From Rhodobacter sp. (lineage in GTDB: Bacteria > Pseudomonadota > Alphaproteobacteria > Rhodobacterales > Rhodobacteraceae), in contig JASJDP010000027.1 in NCBI GenBank assembly GCA_030065095.1, positions 62,001 through 126,000 on the forward strand: a DNA stretch of 64,000 bases, written 5' to 3'. Position 1 is the stretch's first letter, and each line of letters opens with the position of its first letter. A model generated the notes under the pieces. That model made no database searches, was not told where the DNA came from, and saw only the letters and a list, made by a program, of their open reading frames with translations. The translations under genes were made by a program, and so were the position numbers. Below, in pieces: positions 34,046 to 44,020 of this stretch.

Positions 34046-35710
34046 TTAGGCGGCCAGGCCCCATTTGTAGTGATGATGCTCGAAGCTGATGTGCATGTCG
34101 GTGCCCACCAGGCCCTCGCGCATATGGCGGTAGATCGAGCGCCAGTAGGGCTGGATCGTCACGCCCTCGGACTGGATCAGTGCGGCGCCGCGGGCGGCGA
34201 TTTCGCTGCGCGCTTCGGCGTCGGCGACGGCCAGCGCCTCCTCCAGGATCGCGTCGAACTCGTCGCTCGCCCAGCCGAACTCGTTCCAGGCCGCGCCGCC
34301 CTTGTAGGCCAGCGCCCAGATCTGCACGCCGAGCGGGCGGTGGTTCCAGTTCGTCGAGCTGAACGGATACTTGACCCAGTCGTTCCAGAACGTGCTGCCC
34401 GGCAGTACCGTGCGCTTGACCTTGATCCCCGCGTCGCGCAGCTGAGCCGCCACGGCGTCGGTGGTGTTGCGGCGCCAGTCGTCGTCGATCGAGATGATCT
34501 CGTGCTCGAAATCGGCCATGCCGGCCTCGGCCATCAGCGCCGCGGCGGCACCGGGGTTGTGCGGCGGATCGCCCACATCGGCATATTCCGGATGCGCCGG
34601 GCCGAGATGGGTGTTCTGCGCCGGCGAGCCGCGGCCGCCATAGCCGAGTTCCAGGCACACGGCGTTGTCGACGGCCATCGAGATCGCCTGGCGGACGCGC
34701 GCGTCGGCATATGGCTTCATGCCGTCGACCTCGGCCAGCTGGTTCGGGCGGATGACGATCGAGGCCATGGTGACCACTTCGGACTTCACAAAGCCGAGGC
34801 CGTCCATCACGTCGATGAATTCGCCGACCGATTCATGCAGCATGTCGACCTCTTCCGATTCGAGCGCCGCCAGCCAGGCCGACGGATCGGTGCCGTAGTC
34901 GACATATTCGACGCGGTCGAGGAACGGCCCGCCAAAGACGTCGGCGCCCCACCAGGTATGGTCGGGATTGCGCACGATGGTGCATTTCACACCGACCTCG
35001 AGTTCTTCGATCAGGTAGGGGCCGGTGCCGACATTGTTCGTCAGATCGTTGGGGTCGAACGAGCTGTGCACGATGGCCGCCGGATAATCCGACATGCCCG
35101 CGATCAGCGAGATATCGGGTTTCGGCAGGTTCAGCGTGACGGTGCTGGCGTCGTTGTCGGGCACGATCGAGCCGTCGATGGCCATACCGGTGCCCTCGTC
35201 GACCAGAGTCGCGAAACGTCCGGCCATCGAGTTGGTCTCTTCGTTCTTGTCGCACCAGCGGGTGATGTTGCGCGCCACGTCATCGGCGGTGAAATCGTCG
35301 CCGTTGTTCCATTTCACGCCTTGGCGGACATTCAGGACATATTGCGTGGCGTCGTCGTTGATCTCCCAGCTTTCCAACAGCATGCCGCGGAAGGTGCCGT
35401 CCGAATTGTACTCGACGAGATATTCCAGGAAACCGCGGGTCTGGTTGCCCATTTCCGACCAGTCATAGGTGCGCGGGTCCTTCAGCGGCCGCACGCTCAT
35501 CTGAACACGGATCGTGCCGCCCGCCTGCGCGTGGCTTCCGGCCTGCGCGGGCTGCGGCAGCCCGATCAGCCCATAGGCGGCCGCCGCGGTGACGCCCATG
35601 CCGGTGGCCCGCGTCAGGAATTCGCGGCGGCTGATCTGGCCGGCCTTGTATTCCCGTGCGTACATCTCGGCGGCCGGATGCAACCGTTTGGGGTTGGTGT
35701 GAAAGGTCAT
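34046..35710 (-). CDS. Dpp/Opp-type ABC importer substrate-binding protein, Tat-exported (554 aa)
   Basis: The N-terminus carries a twin-arginine motif SRREFL near residue 27, then a hydrophobic stretch ending AQAG-SHA, so it is likely folded before export. The SBP_bac_5 domain follows with [22 protein letters not shown] near residue 120 and a C-terminal [18 protein letters not shown] region. Binding proteins of this class take peptides, nickel, glycosides or opines; the ligand is not evident. GGGAGAACACG precedes the ATG. It is the first gene of the importer operon and follows the AraC regulator gene by 240 bp. Confidence 0.93.
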   Translation of the reverse strand: MTFHTNPKRLHPAAEMYAREYKAGQISRREFLTRATGMGVTAAAAYGLIGLPQPAQAGSHAQAGGTIRVQMSVRPLKDPRTYDWSEMGNQTRGFLEYLVEYNSDGTFRGMLLESWEINDDATQYVLNVRQGVKWNNGDDFTADDVARNITRWCDKNEETNSMAGRFATLVDEGTGMAIDGSIVPDNDASTVTLNLPKPDISLIAGMSDYPAAIVHSSFDPNDLTNNVGTGPYLIEELEVGVKCTIVRNPDHTWWGADVFGGPFLDRVEYVDYGTDPSAWLAALESEEVDMLHESVGEFIDVMDGLGFVKSEVVTMASIVIRPNQLAEVDGMKPYADARVRQAISMAVDNAVCLELGYGGRGSPAQNTHLGPAHPEYADVGDPPHNPGAAAALMAEAGMADFEHEIISIDDDWRRNTTDAVAAQLRDAGIKVKRTVLPGSTFWNDWVKYPFSSTNWNHRPLGVQIWALAYKGGAAWNEFGWASDEFDAILEEALAVADAEARSEIAARGAALIQSEGVTIQPYWRSIYRHMREGLVGTDMHISFEHHHYKWGLAA

Positions 35711-35882
35711 CGTGTTCTCCCTGTGAGACAGTTATTGTTACGCGTTGGGCGTATGTTTGCCCTGCCTGCCGCGGTGGCGTTTCACGTCGCTTTCATGGCT
35801 GGCTTGATCGTTGTCCCCCTGTCCAACATTCCGCACGGTTTGGTGCGGTGCGTCAATGTTCGCTTTCGCCTTCTGGAGGCAC

Positions 35883-35915
35883 AAAAACGACATGTGTCTT
35901 GAGGAAAAACGACAT
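35883..35915. promoter_or_regulatory. Direct repeat AAAAACGACAT, 22 bp apart; likely AraC-type operator
   Basis: Two exact copies of AAAAACGACAT begin at 35883 and 35905, a spacing of two helical turns on the same face of DNA. This is the usual geometry of AraC/XylS-family sites. It lies about 175 bp upstream of the binding-protein start and just beyond the end of the AraC gene. Confidence 0.6.
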
Positions 35916-35949
35916 TCGCGTGAGTCGCAACCAAAAAACCCGTGCGAGG

Positions 35950-36777
35950 TCAGCCCTGCCGGCGAAACTCGGACGGGGTCAGACCGGTGTGCTTCTGGAA
36001 GGCGCGCGTGAAATAGGCTGCCGACCGAAAACCCAGGTCCCGGGCGATATCCTTGATCGGATGGCGGGTTTCGACAAGCATCCGGCGGGCCTCGAAATGG
36101 ATTCGGTCGGTCAGAAGCGCCGAGGCCGATCGCCCGCAGGCGATGTTGCAGGACCGCGTCAGATGGGTCGGCGTCACCCCAAGATGCTGGGCATAATCGT
36201 GAATCGTGCGGCCGGTGCGATAGTCCCGCTCGACCATCGACGAATAGGCCGCCGCAAGCCGCCGTGCGGCATCGGGGTGCAGCTCGGCGGGATTGCCGTG
36301 CTCCACTTCGCGGTCAAGCCAGACCGCGATCAGCCCGGCATGTGCCATCATCGCCCGGTTCCTGCCGGGCTGGTCGCCATCGATCTCGCGCTGCAGGTTC
36401 TCGATCATCGTGGTCAGTTCGCCCTGCTGCTGCACCTCGCGGAACCGCAGGTGCATCGGCTCTTCCGGCAGGCGCAGGCTGGGATCGTCGGGAAAAAACA
36501 CCGTCATTCCGAAGACCTGCCCCAGCATTTCGTAGCCGTGCATCGTATCGGGCGGCAGGAAGATCGCGTGGTGCGGACCGAATCCATGGGTGACGCCGGC
36601 GATGGTGATCCGGCCCTGGCCGCGGGTGAACCACAAAAGCACAGGTTGCGAATAACTGCGCATCGCCTCGGTCCGCCAGCGGGTCTCGGGCGTCAGTCGA
36701 GGAACAGGTTCGACGCGGAACCGTCTGGTTTTCAACGACATATTGATGTCGGGACGGGTGTCGCTGAAGATCCGCAT
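35950..36777 (-). CDS. AraC-family transcriptional regulator (about 275 aa)
   Basis: An N-terminal cupin-like sensor half (GQGRITIAGVTHGFGPHHAIFLPPDTMHGY) is followed by a C-terminal double HTH: HDYAQHLGVTPTHLTRSCNIACG and later PIKDIARDLGFRSAAYFTRAFQKHTGLTPSEFRRQ. The second HTH is textbook AraC. The start is uncertain: MRIFSDTRPDI at 36777 was chosen, MSLKTRRF at 36741 is possible, and neither has a good ribosome site. It precedes the importer operon on the same strand and probably controls it. Confidence 0.88.
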   Translation of the reverse strand: MRIFSDTRPDINMSLKTRRFRVEPVPRLTPETRWRTEAMRSYSQPVLLWFTRGQGRITIAGVTHGFGPHHAIFLPPDTMHGYEMLGQVFGMTVFFPDDPSLRLPEEPMHLRFREVQQQGELTTMIENLQREIDGDQPGRNRAMMAHAGLIAVWLDREVEHGNPAELHPDAARRLAAAYSSMVERDYRTGRTIHDYAQHLGVTPTHLTRSCNIACGRSASALLTDRIHFEARRMLVETRHPIKDIARDLGFRSAAYFTRAFQKHTGLTPSEFRRQG

Positions 36778-36860
36778 CAGGTTCGAATTGCGAAGTTTTC
36801 CACAGGGTCGTACACGAGTTATCCCCACGCCTCGTCCTCGAAGTGCAAGACGCCGGCCCA

Positions 36861-37742
36861 TCATGGCAGCTGAATCGGCGTCCATTCGCGCATCTTTGAC
36901 CGAAACCAGGTGCGTTGTCTCTTGGCATATTGACGGGTCGCCGTCTTCGCCGCGTCGATTGCGGCATTTAGGCTACGGTTCCCCAGCAGGTGATCCACAA
37001 GTTCGGGCGCGCCGATGGCCTGCGACGACGGCAGGGCCGGGTCCCAGGCATCGAGGTTGCGCCGGACTTCCTCGATCGCGCCGTCCGCGATCATCGCGTC
37101 GAATCGCCGGGCGATGCGCCCGTTCAGCCAGTCCCGGTCTGCATCGAGCAGCAGCGGCTGCGTGTCCTGCAGCGGCAGCAGCGGGGCAGGGGTTGCGTCC
37201 TGCCAGGCGGCCAGACCGCGCCCGGTCGCCTGCTGGACCTCCCAGGCGCGCTGGATTCGGACCGGGTTGGCGGTGTCGATCCGGCGGGTCGTTTCGGCGT
37301 CGAGCTCTGCCAGCAGCGCGCGCGGCCCCTCGGCCGACATCCGGCCACTTGCAAGGGTGCGTGTTTCGGCAGGCGTCGGTGGAATATCGGCCAGCCCCTG
37401 GGTGAGCGCGGTAAAATAAAGCCCCGTTCCGCCGACCAGAATCGCCCGGGCGTCCGAGCGCAGAAGCGGCGCGGCATCGCGCAACCAATGTCCGACGGAA
37501 TAGGGCGAATCGCCCGGCACGTGACCATAAAGCGCGTGATGTGCGATGGCCTCTTCCTCGGGGCCGGGGCGCGCCGTGAGGATCCGCCAGTTGGCGAAGA
37601 CCTGCAGCGCATCGGCGTTGACGATCACGCCGCCCTGATCCGACGCGATCTCGAGCGCGACGGCGGATTTGCCCGCCGCGGTGGGCCCGGCGATCAGAAC
37701 CGGGCGCTCGGGGCTGAGCGATTTCAGCCAATCTGGGCGCAT
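36861..37742 (-). CDS. miaA: tRNA dimethylallyltransferase (293 aa)
   Basis: It adds a dimethylallyl group to A37 of tRNAs that read UNN codons. The P-loop [15 protein letters not shown] is near residue 19, followed by VNADALQVF, the family's [10 protein letters not shown] and, at the C-terminus, [16 protein letters not shown]. The start was placed at 37742 (MRPDWLKSL); an upstream in-frame 40-residue extension is not family-like. It is divergent from pyrH with 79 bp between starts. Confidence 0.95.
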   Translation of the reverse strand: MRPDWLKSLSPERPVLIAGPTAAGKSAVALEIASDQGGVIVNADALQVFANWRILTARPGPEEEAIAHHALYGHVPGDSPYSVGHWLRDAAPLLRSDARAILVGGTGLYFTALTQGLADIPPTPAETRTLASGRMSAEGPRALLAELDAETTRRIDTANPVRIQRAWEVQQATGRGLAAWQDATPAPLLPLQDTQPLLLDADRDWLNGRIARRFDAMIADGAIEEVRRNLDAWDPALPSSQAIGAPELVDHLLGNRSLNAAIDAAKTATRQYAKRQRTWFRSKMREWTPIQLP

Positions 37743-37821
37743 CGGCGTGCTTCCGCATTGATCATGACAGGCTCTTCCGGCAATAAGCGCCGCAAGCATA
37801 AGCATCGGCGGGGCGACGGCA

Positions 37822-38559
37822 ATGACAGTGGCGGAAGCGATCGAGCCAACCACGAAATACAAACGTGTCCTGCTGAAGATCTCCGGCGAGGCGCTGATGG
37901 GCGATCAGGGCTATGGCCTGCACCCGCCGACGGTTCAGCGCATCGCCGAAGAGGTCAAGTCGGTGCACGATCTTGGCGTCGAGATCTGCATGGTGATCGG
38001 CGGCGGCAACATCTTTCGCGGCCTGCAGGGATCCGCCCAGGGGATGGAACGGACCACGGCGGATTACATGGGCATGCTGGCGACCGTGATGAACGCGCTG
38101 GCGATGCAGTCCGCGCTGGAGCAGATGGGGGTCTTCACCCGGGTCATTTCGGCGATCCCGATGGATCAGGTTTGTGAACCCTACATCCGCCGCCGCGCGG
38201 TGCGGCATCTGGAAAAGGGGCGCGTCTGCATCTTTGCCGCGGGTACGGGAAACCCCTATTTCACCACTGACACCGCAGCGACTTTGCGTGCGAATGAAAT
38301 GAGTTGCGAGGCGATCTTCAAGGGGACGAAGGTCGATGGCGTCTATGACCGGGACCCGATGCAGCACCAGGATGCCACCCGGTTCGATCAGGTGACCTAT
38401 GACGAGGTGCTGCGCCGGAACCTGAAGGTGATGGATGCCAGCGCCATCGCGCTCGCCCGCGACAACAACCTGCCGATCATCGTCTTCTCGCTGGACGAAC
38501 CGGGCGGGTTCCGCGGCATCCTGGCCGGGCAAGGCACCTATACAATCGTGCACGGTTGA
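37822..38559 (+). CDS. pyrH: UMP kinase (245 aa)
   Basis: It phosphorylates UMP to UDP. Motifs: [11 protein letters not shown] near residue 18, [14 protein letters not shown] near residue 53, [16 protein letters not shown] near residue 140 and [14 protein letters not shown] near 177. These match the bacterial amino-acid-kinase-fold UMP kinase, which is hexameric and UTP-inhibited. It opens the envelope block; frr follows 53 bp on. Confidence 0.97.
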   Translation: MTVAEAIEPTTKYKRVLLKISGEALMGDQGYGLHPPTVQRIAEEVKSVHDLGVEICMVIGGGNIFRGLQGSAQGMERTTADYMGMLATVMNALAMQSALEQMGVFTRVISAIPMDQVCEPYIRRRAVRHLEKGRVCIFAAGTGNPYFTTDTAATLRANEMSCEAIFKGTKVDGVYDRDPMQHQDATRFDQVTYDEVLRRNLKVMDASAIALARDNNLPIIVFSLDEPGGFRGILAGQGTYTIVHG

Positions 38560-38612
38560 CGGTATACACTTGAAAAACCGTCAGTTAACCCCGGGTGTGG
38601 AGGAGGGCGGAG

Positions 38613-39176
38613 ATGACGGACGAGACAGAAGTTGACCTTGATGATCTGACCCGCCGGATGGATGGCGCGATGACGGCCTTGCGTCAGGAATTCGCCTCGC
38701 TCCGGACCGGCCGCGCCTCGGCCAGCATGATCGAGCCGATCACGGTCGACGCCTACGGCGCGCAGACCCCGGTCAACCAGGTCGGCACGGTGAACGTGCC
38801 GGAACCGCGGATGGTGACGATCAACGTCTGGGACAAGTCGTTGGTGCAGAAGGTCGAAAAGGCGATCATGGAATCGGGGCTGGGGATCAACCCGCAGACC
38901 AACGGCACGATCATCATGCTGCCGATCCCGGAATTGAACGAAGAACGCCGCCGCGAGCTTACCAAGGTTGCCGGGCAATACGCCGAATCCGCCCGGGTGG
39001 CGATCCGCAACGTGCGGCGCGACGGAATGGAGCAGTTGAAAAAGGCCAAGGCGGCGGGCATGTCCGAAGACGAGCACAAGATCTGGCACGACGAAGTGCA
39101 GGACCTGACCGACACGCATATCAAGGCGGTCGACGAGGCATTGGAAACGAAGCAGGCAGAAATCATGCAGGTGTGA
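38613..39176 (+). CDS. frr: Ribosome recycling factor (187 aa)
   Basis: RRF splits the post-termination ribosome with EF-G. The start (ATG 38613) follows GGAGGAGGGCGG. Conserved motifs: [20 protein letters not shown] near residue 30, LNQ-equivalent [15 protein letters not shown] near residue 55, and a C-terminal long-helix stretch [21 protein letters not shown]. Order pyrH-frr-uppS is classic. Confidence 0.97.
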   Translation: MTDETEVDLDDLTRRMDGAMTALRQEFASLRTGRASASMIEPITVDAYGAQTPVNQVGTVNVPEPRMVTINVWDKSLVQKVEKAIMESGLGINPQTNGTIIMLPIPELNEERRRELTKVAGQYAESARVAIRNVRRDGMEQLKKAKAAGMSEDEHKIWHDEVQDLTDTHIKAVDEALETKQAEIMQV

Positions 39177-39266
39177 GCGCCGTCCCGGAAACGGTCCAGT
39201 GGATCGTTTCAGGCGCGAACGGGCGGAGCCCGGGTGACGCACCCTCGGCATGAGAGAGGAGCAGCG

Positions 39267-39986
39267 GTGAAGGATTTTCCCCAGGGCGGCCCGCGACATG
39301 TCGCGATCATCATGGACGGCAACGGCCGCTGGGCGCAGAAGCGGGGCAAGCCGCGGCTTTTCGGGCACCACGCGGGCGCGCGCCGGGTCAAGGAGATCGT
39401 GCGCTGCTGCCCCGATATCGGTGTCAAGTATCTGACGATCTTCGCCTTCTCTACCGAGAACTGGAAACGCACCCAGTCAGAGGTGGCGGGACTGATGTCG
39501 TTGTTCCGGCGCTATATCCAGCGCGAGGCGCAGGCGCTGTTCAACGAGGGTGTGCGGGTGCGGTTCATCGGCGACAGGATCAAACTGGACGAAAAGCTGG
39601 TGCGCCTGATGGACGAGCTGGAACTGCTGACCGCAGACAATTCCAAGGTCCACCTGACGATCGCGCTGAACTATGGCGGCCGTGACGAAGTTGCCCGCGC
39701 CGTCAAGCGCTTGGCGCGCGAAGTTAAGGCCGGGAACGTGGATCCCGAGCGGGTCAACGAAGAGACGCTGGCGCACTACCTGGACACGTACTTCCTGCCC
39801 GATCCCGACCTTGTCGTCCGCACCAGCGGCGAGGCGCGGATCTCCAATTTCCTGCTCTGGCAGTCGGCTTATGCCGAGTACGAGTTCATCGATACGCTCT
39901 GGCCGGATTTCACCAAAGACATCTTCGCGGGCATCGTCGCGGGCTACGGCACGCGCGACCGGCGCTTCGGTGCCGTTCGCACATGA
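39267..39986 (+). CDS. uppS: Isoprenyl (undecaprenyl) diphosphate synthase (239 aa)
   Basis: A cis-prenyltransferase making the C55 lipid carrier. Motifs: IIMDGNGRWAQKRG with the catalytic Asp near residue 15, HHAGARRVKEIVRCC, TIFAFSTENWKR and, at the C-terminus, LVVRTSGEARISNFLLWQSAYAEYEF. The GTG at 39267 is preferred since GAGAGGAGC lies eight bases before it; the ATG-equivalent further up would add 11 odd residues. The stop overlaps cdsA by four bases. Confidence 0.95.
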   Translation: MKDFPQGGPRHVAIIMDGNGRWAQKRGKPRLFGHHAGARRVKEIVRCCPDIGVKYLTIFAFSTENWKRTQSEVAGLMSLFRRYIQREAQALFNEGVRVRFIGDRIKLDEKLVRLMDELELLTADNSKVHLTIALNYGGRDEVARAVKRLAREVKAGNVDPERVNEETLAHYLDTYFLPDPDLVVRTSGEARISNFLLWQSAYAEYEFIDTLWPDFTKDIFAGIVAGYGTRDRRFGAVRT

Positions 39987-40777
39987 ACCAACCCTCGCGG
40001 ACGTGGGATGACCTGCGTCCGCGGGTCATCACCGGGGTGGCGCTTGTCGCCGTCGGCATTGTCGAGATCTGGCTGGGCGGTATCTGGTTTGCGCTGCTGG
40101 CGGCGCTGATCACCGGCATCATGATCTGGGAACTGGCGCGGATGACCAACCCCGATCTGACCGCGCAAGCGGTGCAACTGGGGCTGCTGACCGGCTCTGC
40201 CGTGCTGCTCGCACGCCATCTTCCGGGGATCTACGCATTGCCGATCATCGCCGCACCTGCGCTCGTGGGCGTCAGCCTGCTGGTCCGGCATCGCCCGATT
40301 TTCGCGGCCTACGCCGTCGGTATCGCGCTGGCAGGCTATGGATTGACGGTGTTCCGCGATGTCTACGGTATGCTTTGGCTTTACTGGCTGGTGCTTGTGG
40401 TCGTGGCGACCGATATTGCGGGGTATTTCGGCGGCAAGCTGATCGGCGGGGCGAAGTTCTGGCCGCGGGTCAGCCCCAAGAAGACCTGGGCGGGAATCCT
40501 CTGCGGCTGGGTGGCGGCGGCGCTGGTGGGCGCGATGTTTTTGTCGATCACCGATGCGGGGCGGGACTTGATCTGGATCTCTGCCGTGCTCAGTTTTGCC
40601 TCGCAGATGGGCGATGTGGCGGAAAGCGCGGTAAAACGGAAAATGGGGGTCAAGGACAGCTCACACCTGTTGCCCGGGCATGGGGGCCTGTTCGACCGGT
40701 TCGATGCGCTGCTGGGCGCGGCGTTGTTCATGCTGTTGGTGGCGCTGGTCGTCGACGTGCCCGAGCTGCGGTTCTGA
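39983..40777 (+). CDS. cdsA: Phosphatidate cytidylyltransferase (264 aa)
   Basis: It makes CDP-diacylglycerol from phosphatidate and CTP. About seven hydrophobic helices and the CdsA signature SAVKRKMGVKDSSHLLPGHGG followed by LFDRFD at the C-terminus. It overlaps uppS (ATGA) and is followed by dxr at a one-base gap. Its product is the activated lipid that the CDP-alcohol phosphatidyltransferase at 22169 would need. Confidence 0.96.
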   Translation: MNQPSRTWDDLRPRVITGVALVAVGIVEIWLGGIWFALLAALITGIMIWELARMTNPDLTAQAVQLGLLTGSAVLLARHLPGIYALPIIAAPALVGVSLLVRHRPIFAAYAVGIALAGYGLTVFRDVYGMLWLYWLVLVVVATDIAGYFGGKLIGGAKFWPRVSPKKTWAGILCGWVAAALVGAMFLSITDAGRDLIWISAVLSFASQMGDVAESAVKRKMGVKDSSHLLPGHGGLFDRFDALLGAALFMLLVALVVDVPELRF

Positions 40778-40778
40778 C

Positions 40779-41951
40779 ATGGTTCGGAGGGTGTCGATCT
40801 TTGGGGCCACCGGGTCCATCGGACAGAACACGATCGATCTGATCGCACGCAACCCGGACGCCTATGAAATCATAGCCTTGACGGGGGGAGCGAATGTAAC
40901 GCAACTCGCCGCCGATGCACGCCGGCTGCGCGCGGACGTGGCGGTGACGGCGCATGAGGAGCAGCTGCCGGAGCTGCGCGACGCGCTGGCCGGAAGCGGT
41001 ATCGAAACGGCGGCGGGCGAGGCGGCGCTGCTCGAGGCGGCGGCGCGGCCGGCGGACTGGATCATGTCCGCCATCGTGGGCGCGGCGGGGCTGGCACCGG
41101 GGCTCGAGGCGCTGAAGCACGGCACGACGCTGGCCTTGGCAAACAAGGAAAGCCTGGTAACGGCCGGGGCAATGCTGATGGCCACGGCGCGGGATCACGG
41201 CGCGCAGGTGCTGCCCGTCGACAGCGAGCATTCCGCGGTGTTCCAGGCGCTGGTCGGCGAAGAGATGGCCGCCGTCGAACGGATCATCATCACCGCCTCG
41301 GGCGGCGCGTTCCGCGACTGGCCGCTCGAGGCGCTGGAGCATGCCACGCCGGACGAGGCGTCGAGCCACCCGAACTGGGACATGGGCCGGCGGATCACGA
41401 TCGATTCGGCGTCCATGTTCAATAAGTCCCTGGAGCTTATTGAAACAAAGGAATATTTTGGCGTCCGTCCGGATCAGATCGAGGTCGTGGTGCACCCCGA
41501 AAGCCTGATCCACGCGATGGTGGGTTTCACCGACGGGGCGATCATGGCCCATGTCGGCCCGCCGGATATGCGCCACGCCATCGGCTATGCGCTGCACTGG
41601 CCGGAGCGGCAATCGCTGCCGGTGCACCGGCTGGACCTGGCGCAGATCGGCACCTTCACCTTCCGCGCGCCCGACGAGGTGCGCTGGCCCGCATTGCGGC
41701 TGGCGCGCGAGGTCATGGGGATCGGCGGATTGGCTGGCGCGGCGTTCAACGCCGCGAAGGAGCGGGCGCTCGACGGCTTCATCGCCGGAGACATCCGGTT
41801 CACCGCCATGGCGGAGGTCGTCGAAGACGTGCTGACGCGATTGTCAGCCGACCCGGGCCTTAGTTCCGCCCAGATTACCCTTGATACCGTGCGGCAAATG
41901 GACCATCTCGCCCGTCAACGGGCGGCCGAGGCGATTTCCGCCCGAGGCTAG
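40779..41951 (+). CDS. dxr: 1-deoxy-D-xylulose-5-phosphate reductoisomerase (390 aa)
   Basis: Second step of the MEP isoprenoid pathway. Motifs: NADPH-binding IFGATGSIGQNTIDLI near the start, LANKESLVTAG, metal-binding LPVDSEHSAVFQAL with Asp and Glu, TASGGAFRDWP and HPNWDMGRRITIDSASMFNKSLE. The start (ATG 40779) lies one base after the cdsA stop. It supplies IPP/DMAPP that UppS and MiaA use. Confidence 0.97.
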   Translation: MVRRVSIFGATGSIGQNTIDLIARNPDAYEIIALTGGANVTQLAADARRLRADVAVTAHEEQLPELRDALAGSGIETAAGEAALLEAAARPADWIMSAIVGAAGLAPGLEALKHGTTLALANKESLVTAGAMLMATARDHGAQVLPVDSEHSAVFQALVGEEMAAVERIIITASGGAFRDWPLEALEHATPDEASSHPNWDMGRRITIDSASMFNKSLELIETKEYFGVRPDQIEVVVHPESLIHAMVGFTDGAIMAHVGPPDMRHAIGYALHWPERQSLPVHRLDLAQIGTFTFRAPDEVRWPALRLAREVMGIGGLAGAAFNAAKERALDGFIAGDIRFTAMAEVVEDVLTRLSADPGLSSAQITLDTVRQMDHLARQRAAEAISARG

Positions 41952-41972
41952 ATAGAGGCACGAGTAGAAAAC

Positions 41973-43301
41973 ATGGTCGACCTGATCCCGACCTTCGGCA
42001 ATGCGCTATACACAATAGGCGCCTTCATCGTCGCGCTGAGCGTCATCGTGGCTGTGCACGAATACGGCCACTACATCGTCGGCCGCTGGTGCGGCATCAA
42101 GGCGGAAGTGTTTTCCATAGGCTTCGGCCCGGTCCTGTGGGCGCGCAGCGACCGCCACGGCACACAGTGGCAGGTGGCCGCGCTGCCGTTCGGCGGCTAC
42201 GTGAAGTTCCTTGGCGACGCCGGGGCGGTCAGCGACCGGGCAAGCGACGACTACGAGGATTTCGACGCCGATACCAAACGCCACACGATGCATGGCGCGC
42301 CGCTTTGGGCGCGGGTGCTGACGGTGGCGGCGGGACCGGTGTTCAACTTCATCCTGTCGATCCTGATCTTCACCGGCTTCGTGATGGCGATCGGCGTGGC
42401 GACCCAGCCCGTCACCGTGGCCGGGATGAAGCCGGTGCCCGCGGTGTTCGCGCCGCTGCAGCCCGGCGATATCATTCTGGAGCTGGACGGCCGGACAATC
42501 GACACGCCCGCCGATCTGACCGCCTTTGCCCGCGAGCTGCCGCAACAGGCGAACCTGACCTATCTGGTCGAGCGCGACGGTGGGCGGCAAGAGGTCGAGG
42601 GGCCGTTTCCCTATCTGCCGATGATCGGGGCGATCACGCCCAACTCCGCGGCCGATTCGGTCGGGCTTGCCGAGGGCGACGTGATCCTGTCGATCGACGG
42701 CGACCCCGTGCGCACCTTCTTTCAGCTGCAGGAGCAGGCGATCGCCTCGGAAGGGCGGACCCTGCTGTTGGAGGTCTGGCGCGGGGGCGAGACGCTGGAG
42801 TTTTCCTTCAACACCAAGCTTGGCGCCGTGCAGACCGAAAACGGGATGGAGGAACGCTGGCTGATCGGCATGACCGGCGACATCGGATTCGAGCTTGAAA
42901 CCCGCACGCCCGGGGTCTTCGAGGCGTTCGGTTACGGTGTTGAGCGCACCTATGGCGTGATCTCGGGGTCGCTGACGGGCCTTTATTCGATGATCAGCGG
43001 CGCGATCGGGACCTGCAACCTGTCCGGCCCGGTGGGGATCGCCAAGACCTCGGGCTCGACCGCCAGCCAGGGGCTGGACAGCTTCATCTGGTTCATCGCG
43101 GTCCTGTCGACCGCGGTGGGTCTGTTGAACCTGTTCCCGATCCCGGTACTCGACGGCGGGCACCTGGTGTTCCACGCCTATGAAGCGATCAGCGGGCGGC
43201 CGCCCAGCGACCGTGCGTTGAGGGTCTTGATGGCCGCCGGGCTGGCGGTGCTTTTGACCCTGATGATCTTTGCACTCAGCAACGATCTGTTCTGTCCCTA
43301 A
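41973..43301 (+). CDS. rseP: Site-2 zinc metalloprotease RseP (442 aa)
   Basis: An intramembrane protease that completes cleavage of anti-sigma factors. The Zn motif VHEYGHY lies near residue 29 in the first helix, the second catalytic element near the C-terminus is LNLFPIPVLDGGHL, and two PDZ-like domains lie between (APLQPGDIILELDGR; AADSVGLAEGDVILSIDG). It follows dxr by 21 bp. In most relatives bamA follows at once; here a repeat element and a small frame intervene. Confidence 0.95.
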   Translation: MVDLIPTFGNALYTIGAFIVALSVIVAVHEYGHYIVGRWCGIKAEVFSIGFGPVLWARSDRHGTQWQVAALPFGGYVKFLGDAGAVSDRASDDYEDFDADTKRHTMHGAPLWARVLTVAAGPVFNFILSILIFTGFVMAIGVATQPVTVAGMKPVPAVFAPLQPGDIILELDGRTIDTPADLTAFARELPQQANLTYLVERDGGRQEVEGPFPYLPMIGAITPNSAADSVGLAEGDVILSIDGDPVRTFFQLQEQAIASEGRTLLLEVWRGGETLEFSFNTKLGAVQTENGMEERWLIGMTGDIGFELETRTPGVFEAFGYGVERTYGVISGSLTGLYSMISGAIGTCNLSGPVGIAKTSGSTASQGLDSFIWFIAVLSTAVGLLNLFPIPVLDGGHLVFHAYEAISGRPPSDRALRVLMAAGLAVLLTLMIFALSNDLFCP

Positions 43302-43337
43302 GGTGCGATGCGGTGTGAGGGCCTCGTAGGTCAGGGT

Positions 43338-43571
43338 TTGGCCTGGAGCGGACATTGCTCGCTCAGAGATAAGCCGCGCCATCGCCGACCCGCGGGGAGG
43401 CGGCGAAAACCTCTGAACGGCTCGATTTATCCCGGCAATGTGCGAGCGACCTCAATCCGATACGCGACGCCAGCAAATCGCCTTACCTCCGGGGCGGGTC
43501 GGCGATGGCGCGGCGGCCTACGGCCTTGATTCCGCGCCTGAATGCAGATTGTGAACGTCCACTCCAGGCCA
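43338..43571 (+). repeat. TIR-bounded dispersed repeat, copy C (full length, ~234 bp), between rseP and bamA
   Basis: The left end TTGGCCTGGAGCGGACATT is mirrored by ACGTCCACTCCAGGCCA on the right. Internal inverted arms GCGCCATCGCCGACCCGC and GCGGGTCGGCGATGGCGC could let the whole unit fold into a long hairpin. Size and content match copy A. It occupies most of the 407 bp without a recognised gene between rseP and the small frame at 43709. Confidence 0.85.
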
Positions 43572-43708
43572 CCGGCAGACCGCGGTTTCGTCAAGAGGCC
43601 TCGCACTCTCACGGCCTGCCGCCGAATCGTCGGCCGTCTGCCGCATTCGCGCCGCATTTCGACGCTACTGACGGAGAGACGCTTCGTGAACCCGAAACGG
43701 TGGCAGAC

Positions 43709-43834
43709 ATGAACACCTTCAAGGCCGGCATCGACAGCCTTTCACTCCTGGCCAATCTCAACTGGGACCGTTTCCTGTTCATCGGGATGTCCGCGGTCGC
43801 CCTGTTCGCCGCGTCCTACATCGTCACACTCTAA
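43709..43834 (+). CDS. Possible single-helix membrane miniprotein (41 aa)
   Basis: A short frame (MNTFKAGIDSLSLLANLNWD then FLFIGMSAVALFAASYIVTL) with a soluble N-terminal half and one C-terminal helix. The ribosome site is weak. It lies between the repeat and bamA on the same strand. The codon use and helix look genuine, but so short a frame could be chance. The function is unknown. Confidence 0.5.
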   Translation: MNTFKAGIDSLSLLANLNWDRFLFIGMSAVALFAASYIVTL

Positions 43835-43957
43835 CCGGAACCGCGGCACGGCCAGCAGCTTTCGCAGCATTCCGGATCCCCCGGCCGACCCGTCAAAACT
43901 CACCATATCTTGTGGCCACACATTCAATGCTGCGCAGCGTTGGGTGTTTTATGGCTT

Positions 43958-43986
43958 TTGACAAGCAATTCCAATACGGTTAGTCA
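43958..43986 (+). promoter_or_regulatory. Candidate sigma-70 promoter for bamA
   Basis: A perfect -35 TTGACA at 43958-43963 is followed after 17 bp by TAGTCA as a poor -10. The start of transcription would lie about 30 bases before the bamA ATG at 44021. This would give bamA its own promoter downstream of the repeat. Confidence 0.35.
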
Positions 43987-44020
43987 GGCAAGAAACCTGC
44001 TGCCAATGGGATTGGGACAG

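Noticed and set aside
39250-39270. ATG frame of six codons just before uppS (MREEQR-stop), possible leader peptide.
   Set aside because: It is probably a by-product of the GAGAGGAGC ribosome site; no attenuation structure is visible.
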